The position numbers and the translations under genes were made by a program. Shown one piece after another: positions 21,028-31,200 of a DNA stretch of 64,000 nt (its first letter is position 1; each line of letters begins with the position of its first letter). The notes under the pieces are model-generated. The model was not told the origin of the DNA and ran no database searches. It saw nothing but the letters and a program-made list of their open reading frames with translations. Source of the DNA: Clostridium sp. DL-VIII (lineage in GTDB: Bacteria > Bacillota > Clostridia > Clostridiales > Clostridiaceae); the NCBI RefSeq assembly GCF_000230835.1, contig NZ_CM001240.1, positions 2,612,501 to 2,676,500 of the forward strand, read 5' to 3'.

Positions 21028-22542
21028 ATGAAATATATAGTATTGGGTACCAATCAAGAACATAAAATTGGATTAACAAGTAATACCGCATATTTGATTG
21101 AAGATCAATGGGATGATTGGTTTAAATATAGCACAATGTATGATTTATGGGTAGTTAATGAAAATAAAGAAAAGGTATGGATAGGAAAAGTAAAAATAGG
21201 ACAGGTTGATATGAAGTCAGATCAGAGAAGACCTGATATACGAAACACTTTTAATCAACTAGGCGAGGTGTTTTTTTCATTAGGACAAGATGATTATTAT
21301 TATGAAAGAATTAAAGAGCTTGGAGATGACTTGAGAGATGAAATACTTAATAATCTTAATGATATGGCTAAAAATGAAAAAATATTTGATAAGTATATAG
21401 GATTAAATGTAACACAGAATTCATTATTAAGAGGTATTTCAACTAAAACAGTTATAGAGCAATTTAGGAGAATTGCAAAAGGAGGGGCGAGATTAACCAG
21501 TTATAGCTTTAGATATCAGGCTGCAATAAGCAAAGAATTGGATATAAAATCAATGGAGCTTTCATTTGATATTAAACCGAAGTCTAATCCACCAACAAAT
21601 ATTCAAGTATTAATAGGAAGGAATGGGGTTGGAAAAACACATTTGATAAACAATATGATTAACTCTATAGTTAATTCGATAGAAAATGAGGAGTATGGAA
21701 GTTTTACTTCAGAAGAAGATTCAACAGATATTTTTTCAAAAGTAGTTTTTGTTTCATTTAGTGCATTTGATGAGGAGTTGAATATTGAGAAGAAAAAGAT
21801 GCCGTATATAAAAATAGGTCTTCCTGAGAAGATTAATCAAGAGACTCTAGTAAATTTTTTTACCGAAAATATTTTAGAGTGTTTAAGAGGAATGAAAAAA
21901 GAATTGCTAATAAAAACACTTCAAATATTACAGTCGGATCCAATATTTAATGAGTCAGGAATTGTTGAGTTATGTAGCGAAAGTAGATTCTCATCTGAAG
22001 CAGAGAAAGAGGATTTTAAGAATCAAAGTAAAAAAATATTTAAAAGATTTAGTTCGGGACACAAAATAATTATTTTAACCGTAGCTACACTTATACAAAC
22101 TGTCGAAGAAAAGACCCTTGTATTTCTGGATGAACCTGAGGCTCATCTTCACCCACCATTGTTGGCGTCATTTGTGAGGGCTTTATCGGAATTACTTATG
22201 GAGAGAAATGGAGTTGCAATAATAGTTACTCATTCGCCTGTAATTTTACAGGAAGTTCCTAAGAAATGTGTATGGAAGATGAGAAGAACAGGAAAAGTTG
22301 CAATAGCAGAGAGATTGAAAATGGAATCCTTCGGCGAAAACATAGCGTCTTTAACGGCAGAAGTATTTGGGCTAGAAGTTACACACTCAGGATATCATAA
22401 TCTTTTAGAAGAAGCTGTAAGAAAATATGGGGATTACGATACTATAATAAATAAGTTCGAAGGACAATTAGGTATGGAAGCGAGAGCTATTTTAAAGGTG
22501 TTAATTGCAGTGGAAAATGAGAAGGAGCATAACCAAGAATGA
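21028..22542 (+). CDS. AAA ATPase of second Septu-like pair, with unusual N-terminal domain
   Basis: A 504-residue ATPase with an N-terminal domain of about 180 residues (Trp-rich, WDDW and IGKVKIGQ) that I do not recognise. The ATPase core follows: Walker A GRNGVGKTH near 196-204, a signature region SSGHKIIILT, Walker B VFLDEPEAHLHPP near 366 and the switch histidine in VTHSPVILQEVP. It overlaps the next HNH gene by four bases (ATGA). The set is Septu-like, but neither gene looks like a recent duplicate of the first pair; only the core motifs are shared. The novel N-terminus may be the phage-sensing part. Confidence 0.75.
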   Translation: MKYIVLGTNQEHKIGLTSNTAYLIEDQWDDWFKYSTMYDLWVVNENKEKVWIGKVKIGQVDMKSDQRRPDIRNTFNQLGEVFFSLGQDDYYYERIKELGDDLRDEILNNLNDMAKNEKIFDKYIGLNVTQNSLLRGISTKTVIEQFRRIAKGGARLTSYSFRYQAAISKELDIKSMELSFDIKPKSNPPTNIQVLIGRNGVGKTHLINNMINSIVNSIENEEYGSFTSEEDSTDIFSKVVFVSFSAFDEELNIEKKKMPYIKIGLPEKINQETLVNFFTENILECLRGMKKELLIKTLQILQSDPIFNESGIVELCSESRFSSEAEKEDFKNQSKKIFKRFSSGHKIIILTVATLIQTVEEKTLVFLDEPEAHLHPPLLASFVRALSELLMERNGVAIIVTHSPVILQEVPKKCVWKMRRTGKVAIAERLKMESFGENIASLTAEVFGLEVTHSGYHNLLEEAVRKYGDYDTIINKFEGQLGMEARAILKVLIAVENEKEHNQE

Positions 22543-23390
22543 TAAAACTTAAGAAACCGGATGATAATGTAAAAGATGTTTTTAATGATTGTATAAGCAA
22601 TTTCCGAGAAGAATTTAAAGAAAAATTAGAAAAATGTTTGGATGATGTTATATCTAAAACTGATGAATATGAAGAAAAAATATCTAATAGAAAAGTCCAC
22701 TATCTGGCAACTCATCAAAAATTACAAGGGTTATCAAAAGAAGATATGATTAAAGTATACGAACAGAAGATGGCTAAGTCTGGCCAACCTGGGAGAAAAT
22801 ATTATGATAAATTTATGTCTATACCACAATATGGAGTTTGTCCATATTGTGGACAAGGAATAGTGTCAACATTAGACCATTATCTCCCGAAGACAAAATT
22901 TGTTTCATTAATAGTAACTCCTTCAAATTTGATACCATCGTGTAAAGATTGTAACAAAGCAAAAACAGATGATGTATTTACATCCTATGCAGATACAATT
23001 TTAAATCCATATTTCGATGATTTGGGCGAAGAAATTTGGTTGGAAGCTAAAGTTATCAAGGATGATAAAAATGATTTTGTATTAACGTATAATGTTATAA
23101 AGCCAGATAAATGGAGTAATGAATTGTTTGAGAGGGTTAAAAATCATTTTAAAGTTTTTGGATTAAATAGACTATACAGTTCTCACGCAGCTCAAAGATT
23201 AATAGGAATTAAAAGAAAACTTATAAATTTACATAATACATTAGGATTGGATAGTGTATTGAAAGATTTAAAGGAAAATGTTGAAGCATGTTCATATGAT
23301 CCTAATTCTTGGGAATGTGCAATGTATAGAGAGTTATTAAAAAATTCATGGGTTCATGAAGCATGGTTAGAATTACATAAACGTGAATAA
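22539..23390 (+). CDS. HNH endonuclease of second Septu-like pair (PtuB-like)
   Basis: A 283-residue HNH nuclease with CPYC at about 101-104, LDHYLPK with the catalytic histidine near 115, SNLIPSCKDCNKAK with the conserved Asn and second Cys pair, and NPYFDD after the core. Its size matches PtuB well. It is translationally coupled to the preceding ATPase. The gene ends 66 bases before the left end of an IS66 element. Expected function: effector nuclease released or activated by its ATPase partner. Confidence 0.8.
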   Translation: MIKLKKPDDNVKDVFNDCISNFREEFKEKLEKCLDDVISKTDEYEEKISNRKVHYLATHQKLQGLSKEDMIKVYEQKMAKSGQPGRKYYDKFMSIPQYGVCPYCGQGIVSTLDHYLPKTKFVSLIVTPSNLIPSCKDCNKAKTDDVFTSYADTILNPYFDDLGEEIWLEAKVIKDDKNDFVLTYNVIKPDKWSNELFERVKNHFKVFGLNRLYSSHAAQRLIGIKRKLINLHNTLGLDSVLKDLKENVEACSYDPNSWECAMYRELLKNSWVHEAWLELHKRE

Positions 23391-23419
23391 ATATAAGTGA
23401 ATTAGATTTTATAAATAAA

Positions 23420-23456
23420 CAAAGAACGCATTTCAATAAAATGAAAGCGTTCTTTT
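23420..23456 (+). terminator. Terminator of the Lamassu/Septu run
   Basis: AAAGAACGC...GCGTTCTTTT forms a stem with a T tail immediately before the IS66 left end. The IS appears to have landed at the T tail, leaving the stem intact. Confidence 0.75.
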
Positions 23457-23542
23457 GTAAGCGCTGGAACAAATACCGTCATGAAAATAGACCTTCAATT
23501 TGATATGCTTTAATAAAGTAAATCAGATTGGAGGTTTTTAAT

Positions 23543-23881
23543 ATGGCATCCACAAATGAAAATCTGCTCCTGTGGGAGCAACGGATCAAAGAAAGAAATG
23601 AAAGTGGTATGACAGTCAAAGAATGGTGTGAAAAGAAAGGAATTAGTAAACATAAATATAATTATTGGAATCACAAAATACTAACTAGAAAAGAAAAGCC
23701 TGTTGAAGAAATAACATTTACTGAAATTACCCCAATCCTTTCAGAAAATGATAATCTAGTATCAAAGTCAAATAAATATGATGATTTTCACATACTCTAT
23801 AAAGATATAAAGGTTACGATTCCAAGCAATTTTAATCAAAATTCTTTAGCAGGACTAATGAAGGTTCTGCAAGAATTATGA
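23543..23881 (+). CDS. tnpA: IS66 family accessory protein TnpA
   Basis: A 112-residue IS66 Orf1. The N-terminus has the helix-turn-helix segment WEQRIKERNESGMTVKEWCE, then KKGISKHKYNYW. I start it at the ATG at 23543, eight bases after GGAGG, not at the upstream TTG at 23528. Its stop overlaps the start of tnpB (ATGA), the coupling typical of IS66. It is thought to bind the IS ends or assist transposition. Confidence 0.88.
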   Translation: MASTNENLLLWEQRIKERNESGMTVKEWCEKKGISKHKYNYWNHKILTRKEKPVEEITFTEITPILSENDNLVSKSNKYDDFHILYKDIKVTIPSNFNQNSLAGLMKVLQEL

Positions 23882-24249
23882 TGCAGCATATAGCCGATGG
23901 GGCGGAGCACATATATCTTGCACTCGGTGCCACCGATTTTCGCAAGCAGCAAAACGGACTAGCCGCATTGGTTTCATTGAAATTTAAGCTTAATCCATAC
24001 TCTGGTACAAGTGTTTTCTTATTTTGCAATAAAAGGCACACCTCTCTTAGAGCACTTAGATGGGACAAAAATGGATTTATATTAGTTACAAAGTTTCTTT
24101 CTGATGACATGAAATTTCAGTGGCCAAAAAATGAAGGAGAAGTACGTGATATAACAAAACGTCAAATGGAATGGCTTTTAGATGGGCTACAAATTGATCA
24201 GAAAAAAGCACATCGAGAAAGGATTGACACTACGGGGATGATTTTCTAA
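23878..24249 (+). CDS. tnpB: IS66 family accessory protein TnpB
   Basis: A 123-residue IS66 Orf2 protein. Visible signatures are the N-terminal LALGATDFRKQQNGLAALV, the central FLFCNKRHTSLRALRWDKNGF and a C-terminal segment MEWLLDGLQI. The length is standard for the family. It is required for IS66 transposition but is not the catalytic subunit. It is coupled to tnpA by a 4-base overlap. Confidence 0.92.
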   Translation: MMQHIADGAEHIYLALGATDFRKQQNGLAALVSLKFKLNPYSGTSVFLFCNKRHTSLRALRWDKNGFILVTKFLSDDMKFQWPKNEGEVRDITKRQMEWLLDGLQIDQKKAHRERIDTTGMIF

Positions 24250-24328
24250 AATCGTCTAAAAAGCTAGTAAAATAGCCACTTTTCTGGTATAATATAAGTA
24301 GAGAATTAACTAGAAGGGAGCCTTTGCT

Positions 24329-25944
24329 ATGCAGTTTTTAGATAAGAAAGATTTACGAATTAAAGAACTTGAAAATGAAAATAAAAAACTGCAAGAAAAG
24401 GTGAATATGTTAGAACATAATGTTGAACTTCTTACTCAAGCGGTTTTGCATGCATCAAAACAACGTTTTGGGGCGTCAAGTGAAAAAACTCCTAAAATAG
24501 ATGGGCAATGCTCTCTTTTTGGTGAAACATATGATGAAATTCTAGATGAAAGTAAAATTATAAATATTAAAGAACATAAAAGACCTGTAAGAAAAAAAGG
24601 TGACAGAGAAAAATTAATTAAGGCACTGCCACACGAAGTAGTTGAATGTGTTCTTAATGATGAAGAAGCTTTTTGCAAAATCTGTGGAAGTGATCTTAAA
24701 GTAATTGGAAAGAAAAAAGTAAGATCAGAAATGGAATATATTCCAGCAAAGCTGATAATAAAAGATTATGTTCAATATGTATACAAATGTGTTGAGTGTG
24801 GGAAAAATGATATAAATCCATATGATTCCATATATTGTGCACCTGTACCAGTACCTGTGCTTACGCATTCCGTTGCTTCGCCTTCAATTATAGCCTGGCT
24901 AATGTATCAAAAGTATATGATGTCTATGCCGTTATACCGTCAGGAAAAAGATTTTAAAAGGATGGGTGCTGAACTTAAAAGAGATATGATGGCAAATTGG
25001 ATAATACATAGCTCTGAATATTGGCTAAAGCCCCTATATGAACTCATGCATAAACAATTATTAAAGTGCAGTATTATCATGAGTGATGAGACAACATGGC
25101 AGGTAAACAAGGAAAAAGATAAGAAAGCCTCTAGTAAATCATATATATGGATACATAGAACTGGGGACTGTGAAGGTCCGCCAGTAATTCTATATCAATA
25201 TACTAGCAGTCGTTCTGGAGATCATGCAAAAGCTTTTTTAGATGGATTCAATGGTTATCATGTAAGTGATGCGTATGCAGGATATGAGAAAGTTGAAGGA
25301 ATCACTAGATGCTTGTGCTTTAGCCATCTAAGAAGATATTATCTTGATGCTATTCCACTAGATTCTGGTAAGAAAGAGATTCCAGGATCCGGCGGAGCCA
25401 TTGGACGGGCTTATTGTGATAAACTCTTTAAATTCGAAAGAAAATGGAAAGAGTTATCTCCAGAAGAAAGAAAAAATAACAGGATTATATATAGTATCCC
25501 TATATTGGATGCCTTTTTTGCATGGGCAGAAAAAACAGTTACAAAACAAGAGCCATTAAGAAGGCTCTGTATTATACATTAAATCATAAAGAATATTTTT
25601 CAAACTTCTTGCTTGATGGAAGAATACCTTTATCAAATAATTTATCTGAAATTGCTGTGAAACCAGTAGCAATTACAAGAAAAAATTCGTTATTTTCAGA
25701 TTCGCCAGCTGGGGCGGAAGCGTCAGCAATTATATTTAGCATTATAAATACAGCCGCAGCTAATAATCTAGATGCATACAAGTATTTGGAGTATATATTC
25801 CGCAATTTACCTAATATTAATTTTACATCAAACGATTCTGTTCTTGAAGAATATTTACCATGGGCAGATCAAGTGCGACTTGAATGCAAAATAAATACAG
25901 AAGAAACTAACCCAAAGGAGGAAAATAGAAGTGAGTCAGCCTAA
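24329..25944 (+). pseudogene. tnpC: IS66 transposase TnpC, split by a -1 frameshift
   Basis: Two frames make one IS66 transposase of about 540 residues. The first (24329-25582) has the N-terminal leucine-zipper region, the zinc-finger-like CxxC...CxxC segment (CKICGSDL, KCVECGKND) and the DDE catalytic core beginning IIMSDETTW and HVSDAYAGYE. The second (from about 25543 to 25944) carries the remaining catalytic part with LLDGRIPLSNNLSEIAVKP and the TnpC C-terminus. The join is the A4 run at 25543-25546, where one missing A changes ...VTKQE to ...VTKTRAIKKALYY. It is either inactive or dependent on slippage at ACA-AAA-C. Confidence 0.9.
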
Positions 25945-26209
25945 TATAGACTATATGATGAATATGACTAAAGAATTTCTTAGCGGAAGAATTGACGAAA
26001 TAGCTTATACTCTAGATTTTCCATATGAACTTGAAAAAAGATACAATAAAATGCACAGAGAAGATGATGATTATTGTGAATTGATATATGAATGTCTTTA
26101 TGAAGAAGGAATAGCTATTTTTAATGACTTATCAGATTCTGAATTTAAAAAACTTATTCGAAAACAATATAACTACATAAAGAAAATTGCAAAAGAAGGT
26201 TTTTATTAA
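25931..26209 (+). CDS. Small accessory ORF within IS66
   Basis: A 92-residue acidic, helical protein starting at GTG 25931 after AAAGGAGG and overlapping the tnpC end by 14 bases. It contains a region with repeated acidic and tyrosine residues (REDDDYCELIYECLYEEG). Clostridial IS66 elements sometimes carry such a fourth frame; its function is unknown. It ends directly before the element's terminator. Confidence 0.55.
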   Translation: MSQPNIDYMMNMTKEFLSGRIDEIAYTLDFPYELEKRYNKMHREDDDYCELIYECLYEEGIAIFNDLSDSEFKKLIRKQYNYIKKIAKEGFY

Positions 26210-26211
26210 AA

Positions 26212-26248
26212 AAGTAGCTTCTCAAGTTCCTGAGAAGCTACTTTTTTT
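26212..26248 (+). terminator. Terminator at the right end of IS66
   Basis: AAGTAGCTTCTCA and TGAGAAGCTACTT pair around a 5-6 base loop and are followed by a T tract. It lies just after the accessory frame and before the right inverted repeat. Confidence 0.85.
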
Positions 26249-26373
26249 CAATACGGCAGGTGTTCCACCGCTTACGTTTTTATATAAATAAGGCAAGGAA
26301 TGTGCTATTAGATTAACTTAAAAAACTCTATAAAAAATATGGGAAAATTAAGGCTATTTTGTAAAAATTGAAG

Positions 26374-26421
26374 TATAATAAGGATATATTATTTATAGAT
26401 AACTAATATATCCTTATTATA
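26374..26421. terminator. Perfect 18-bp inverted repeat
   Basis: TATAATAAGGATATATTA and its exact complement are separated by 12 bases. It lies between the IS66 end and the nitrilase-SMC pair; it could stop read-through from the IS or serve as an operator. The rest of 26276-26544 is AT-rich, with a GGAGGG ribosome-binding site before the next gene. Confidence 0.55.
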
Positions 26422-26544
26422 TTGAAAGTTTTATTTCAAACATAGTACAAGTTAAAGTAGTAGAAGAAAAATTACTATTTAAATACAGATTATGATTTTT
26501 GTTAATGTCTATTATTATATTTTTAGGCTAGGAGGGCCGAATTA

Positions 26545-28263
26545 ATGGAACTTATTTATATAGATGAATTATTTAAAAAATTGGGTCTTAATATGCCAAA
26601 GCTTGAGGTCTTGATTCCAAACGCAAAACTATATAAAACAATGCTTTTACAGCCAGTAGGTGATATTATAGCAGGTAATTACTACGTAAGAAATGAAAAC
26701 CAGGATTTAGCATGTCAAAAATTCAGAAATTTTTTTGAATTGGCATCATCGGAAAATATAGAGTTAGCGGTTACTCCTGAATATTCATGTCCATGGAGTG
26801 TTCTTGAGGAAGAAATATCAAATGATATTTATCCTTCCGAAAAAAATATATGGGTAGTTGGTATGGAATCAATTATGCAAGAAGAGTTTCGGGAATTTAT
26901 CAGCAGAAATAGTAATATACATTGGATATATGAAGAAGAACTATTTAAGTTTATATGCACAGACAAATTTCTAGATCCAGTATGTTATCTTTTTAATACA
27001 CACTCTATAATTGATGGTACTCCTCAAAAGGTAGCAATTGTTCAATTTAAGACAAATCCTATGGCAGGAACTGAATTTGAAAGAGATAAATTATTATGTG
27101 GTAACAAAATATATGCAATAAGAAATGATGAAAACTCAATTAATTTAACAACTATCATTTGTTCAGATGCGTTAGAATTTGAAATGACTAATTTTAATAT
27201 ATACAAGCCATATCTTTTGATACATATACAACTTAATAAAGAACCGTTTAATAGTTCATTTTCCAACTATAGAGAAAATTATTATAAGATAAATAAAGAA
27301 TGTAACAAAGATATATTAACTCTAAATTGGGCGCATAAGACTGCACTTGTAGGCAATGAACTTTTATTTGGTGGAAGTGCTTTATATACAAAATGCTTGA
27401 AGGTAAATTTAAGTGATGACAGGATAAATCAGAATCATAAAAAAGGACTTTATTATACTTATTGGAATCCAGTATATACAAATGCTTTTTATTTAAATTA
27501 TGACGAAGCTATTTTCTTATTTGAAAATACAAAAGTTTCACAAGCGGCGTCATCGCCTCCTAATCAAAATGGAAGTACTGGTCCTAAAATGAAATCTATT
27601 TTTAAGTGGAATAGTAAGTGGATAGAAAAAGAAAATGCTAATGATTGCTTTTCGGATTTATGTACGGATGTTGGAATTGATTTTTCTTACATAAATAGCT
27701 TGAATTTACAACCTATTAATATCGAGAGATTAATACTTTTATCTACAGGATTAATTTCTGAGCAAGGACATATAAAACCTAAAAATTTAAAAAGTTTTAG
27801 GATTGAGAGTAGTACTGATGAAGCTATTAAGAGATATACTTTTGCACAACATCCTAATGCTGAATCTAAGGAATTTAGGAAGCAAGGTCTTATGAAATTT
27901 GGCAAACTAATAACTACTATATTAAATAAGTCAAGTAACTTTCCAAAAAATATTAAAGATTTGTATGGAAACTTTGAAATTAATTATAATCCCAATAGCA
28001 TAAATAATAGTTACTATTTTAACATATATTCTAAAGATAAAAAAATTCCAGCAACCGTAGTGTATCTTGGTCTTGAAACTGATAACAATGTTAAAAAGAT
28101 GTTTGATAAAATTGCAAACCTTTTAAAGGATAGTCAATCTGAATATAGATTGGTAATATGGTATGAGAGTATCGAGGGAATAAAAAAATACTTTAAGAAT
28201 AATAAGCCTAAAATAACAAAATCATCTGCAGTTAAGAGAGAGTCATTTAGAAAGGGGGAATAA
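26545..28263 (+). CDS. Nitrilase-like (carbon-nitrogen hydrolase fold) protein, candidate defence effector
   Basis: A 572-residue cytoplasmic protein. Residues about 35-330 carry a nitrilase-like triad in the right order and spacing: Glu79 in VTPEYS, Lys169 in VQFKTNP and Cys206 in IICSDALEF. The nitrilase superfamily hydrolyses nitrile or amide C-N bonds. The C-terminal about 240 residues have no recognised motif. The stop is two bases before the next ORF's TTG, a Rad50-like ATPase, so they form a two-gene operon. Nitrilase domains act in phage defence in RT-nitrilase (DRT1/UG1) systems, and an amidase-type effector is listed for one Lamassu subtype. Whether this pair belongs to that subtype or is new cannot be settled here. 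Confidence 0.72.
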   Translation: MELIYIDELFKKLGLNMPKLEVLIPNAKLYKTMLLQPVGDIIAGNYYVRNENQDLACQKFRNFFELASSENIELAVTPEYSCPWSVLEEEISNDIYPSEKNIWVVGMESIMQEEFREFISRNSNIHWIYEEELFKFICTDKFLDPVCYLFNTHSIIDGTPQKVAIVQFKTNPMAGTEFERDKLLCGNKIYAIRNDENSINLTTIICSDALEFEMTNFNIYKPYLLIHIQLNKEPFNSSFSNYRENYYKINKECNKDILTLNWAHKTALVGNELLFGGSALYTKCLKVNLSDDRINQNHKKGLYYTYWNPVYTNAFYLNYDEAIFLFENTKVSQAASSPPNQNGSTGPKMKSIFKWNSKWIEKENANDCFSDLCTDVGIDFSYINSLNLQPINIERLILLSTGLISEQGHIKPKNLKSFRIESSTDEAIKRYTFAQHPNAESKEFRKQGLMKFGKLITTILNKSSNFPKNIKDLYGNFEINYNPNSINNSYYFNIYSKDKKIPATVVYLGLETDNNVKKMFDKIANLLKDSQSEYRLVIWYESIEGIKKYFKNNKPKITKSSAVKRESFRKGE

Positions 28264-28265
28264 TT

Positions 28266-31200
28266 TTGGATATAAATTTAATAAAAAATATTCTATGTAA
28301 GTACTTTGACAAAGTTGAAAATATAGATGAAAAAAGTACTATTTTAAAATGCCAAAAATATTATAATGAGAATTTATACCAGATTTATTATGTTGATTAT
28401 TCAGAAGAATGGAAATCGGATACTTTTGATATAGAGGAATACTTAGAAAAATATATTTCTGATAACTACTATACTAATCCAGGATTTCTTCAATGGAATT
28501 TCTACTTAATTATGCTTTATGAGCCAGAAATAATTGATTCTAATCTAAAGAATAAAATTACTGAAATTCAAAAAAATGAAAGCTATTGTAGAAAATATAT
28601 TGTCAATGAAAAACAGTTAGAAAATTGGTTAGATAAAAAGTGCAATGTAGAGATTGAAAAGGATGAAAATATTAGTGAGGATTTAGCTGAATTATGGATA
28701 ACTAAATTAGAAAAAAATGATTTGGATTGTATTTTCATGAAAGATGTAAAATATACAGATGGAGTAAAATCAATTATAGAAGGTAATACAATTAAGCAAG
28801 ATGATAATAGTATGAAGAATATTATTAACGCTAATAGAGGAGGTGAGAGCGAGGTAGTTGAAGATATAGAGATGCGAAAAATACCTCGGATTAAAAAATT
28901 AACGCTTGAGAATTATCGTAAGTTTCCTATTAAACGGGATTTTGAATTTGGTAAAGTGAATCTTTTTACAGGACAAAATGGGACAGGGAAAACATCTGTA
29001 TTAGAAGCAATAGAATTACTTTTATGTGGTAAAAATTATAGAAACCAAAATGCAGAAAGTGATGAGATTAAGATTAATGCATATTTTGAAGGATTTGATA
29101 AGGTAGTAAGTAATAAATGTGATAATAAAACATTCAAAAAGAGATATGAATTTTGGTATAATAAACCGCAAAGTAACGGCATTAATCGTCTATGTGTTGG
29201 TTTTAATAGATATAACTTTTTTAACACAGATGCATCATTTGAATTGACAAGTGAAAAGAAAGCAGATGGAGATATAAATAAAGCCTTTGAAGATATTGCA
29301 TTAGGTGAAAATGTAAACTATATTGAGAACAGATTATTTGGCTATCAAGAAAGATTAAAAAAGGAAGAATCTAATACAATTAAATTTATTGATGATTATG
29401 AAAAAGTAATAAATGATGAAGAGAAAACATTAATAGAATTAAATGATGGAATGTGTAATCCTGATTTATTATTTGATAAATTTATTACGAATGCAAAAAA
29501 TATTTATTGGAAAGGTAGTATACTAAATAATTTAAAGAAACAATATAGTGATTTTGAAAATGATTTTATCAAAGTTGAAAACAGCCTCAACATTTTAATT
29601 AAGGATATCAATTGGATTAATGAACTTACTAAAAAAGATATAGATAATGAAGAGGCTGATATTGATTATATTGTGATGTGTTATAAATCTTATCAAGAAG
29701 AAATTTATATGCTCAATCAAGAATTTAGAGGTATAGAAAGAGAAATAAAAAACATAAATGAAGTAGTAGATTTACTTAATGAATATAGGTTTTATGAAGA
29801 AAAAAATATTAAAATTAAGTTAGAGGGGATAAATGCAAGGATCTCAGAATTGTATAATAGGAAGATGTTGCTTAATGAATGTCTAGAAGAATTACAAAAA
29901 TGTGATCTAACTATTCTATCTAATTCCGGTGAGAGTATAAGTAATTTTCATATTAATTTAGGAGAAAAGTTAAAGTTACAAAAAGAAAAGTATAGAGAGT
30001 GTGAAGAAAAAACATCCGCTATTAAAAAGAGCTTAAGTCAGCTAGAAGCAATAGTTGTAGAAATTAAAGCTAAGGGAAAAGAGGTATTAAGAATTAATAC
30101 CGATATAAACAAATGTCCCCTATGTAATACACCATATAGTAATAATGAATTGCAAAAAAGAATAGAGGCAATATATACAGTTTTTGAGAATGCAGAAGTT
30201 TTGGAGAAATATGTAAAAGAGGGTGAGTTTCTAAAGATTAACATTGATAATTTAGAAAGACAATATATTACTGTTAAAAAAGTTAAAGAAATTCTATATA
30301 GATTAAATTGTATTAAGAAAGAAGATATGAGTTTAGGAGATGCTTTGAATTATATTGAGTCTATAAAATCTCAAGCAGAAGAGATTAATGATGAGTATTT
30401 TAAGTGGTATAGAATTAGAGATGAGTTAGCAGCGGATGGATTAACAGAGGAAGAATATAATAAGCTAAGAAGACATCTCAATTCGCTTAAAGTAGAGGAG
30501 ATATACGGAGTAGACAATATCAAAAATTATGAAAATAAATTAAGTGAATTAATGGAAAAAAAGAATAGTATTAATAACGAAATATATATTAAAGAAAAGA
30601 AAATTCGAAATATAGTGCAAGAATATTTAAAATCTAGTTATAAAGACAATTTCGAAGATATAATCATCGATAGACAGAAAAAAATAAAAAAAGCAATAGT
30701 TTTGATCGGTAGTATTAATGAATATATAGAATTAGCTGAGAAGGATAATATTTGGATTAAGAAAAAAGAGTTTGAAGAATTACATGAGTTGTTTAATAAA
30801 TTTAAATTGGAAAAAGAACAGAAGGATAAGATTGATATTATAAAAAGAAAAAGTATTAATACAATTGAAGACTATAGAATAAAACTTAATGAAAAAAGAG
30901 CAATATTGAGAAAAATAGATAAAGCACTAAGCATTATTAATGATATTTTAGAAAATCATAGTAAGAATAATTATTTAAAAGAATTTATGAATTCAAATAG
31001 AGAGAAAATAGTAAGAATCTTTACAGAAATACACTCACCAGCTGAATTTATCGATATTTATTTTGAGGAAGGTTCTAGCATAATACTTAAAAGAACAGAT
31101 ACTAATGAAATTACTGATTTAAAATCAATAAGCACTGGTCAAAGATCAGCACTAGCATTAGCAGTATTCCTATGCTTAAATCAAAAATTAAAAAATGGAC

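Larger units (their letters stand above)
23457..26275 (+). mobile_element. IS66-family insertion sequence, about 2.8 kb
   Basis: Terminal inverted repeats start GTAAGCGCTGGAACA (left, from 23457) and GTAAGCGGTGGAACA (right, read on the minus strand from 26275), with GTAAGC being the usual IS66 tip. Inside are the three IS66 genes tnpA, tnpB and tnpC plus one accessory frame. IS66 elements make 8-bp target duplications; the flanks here (GTTCTTTT / GTTTTTAT) match at only 6 of 8 positions, so the duplication has decayed or the ends were rearranged. tnpC is frameshifted, so this copy is probably not self-mobile. Confidence 0.9.

Noticed and set aside
23449..26283. 8-bp target duplication around IS66
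   Set aside because: The flanks match at only 6 of 8 positions, so I do not claim a duplication.
27042..27481. Two minus-strand open frames opposite the nitrilase-like gene
   Set aside because: They overlap the well-supported gene, have no ribosome-binding sites and no recognisable domains.
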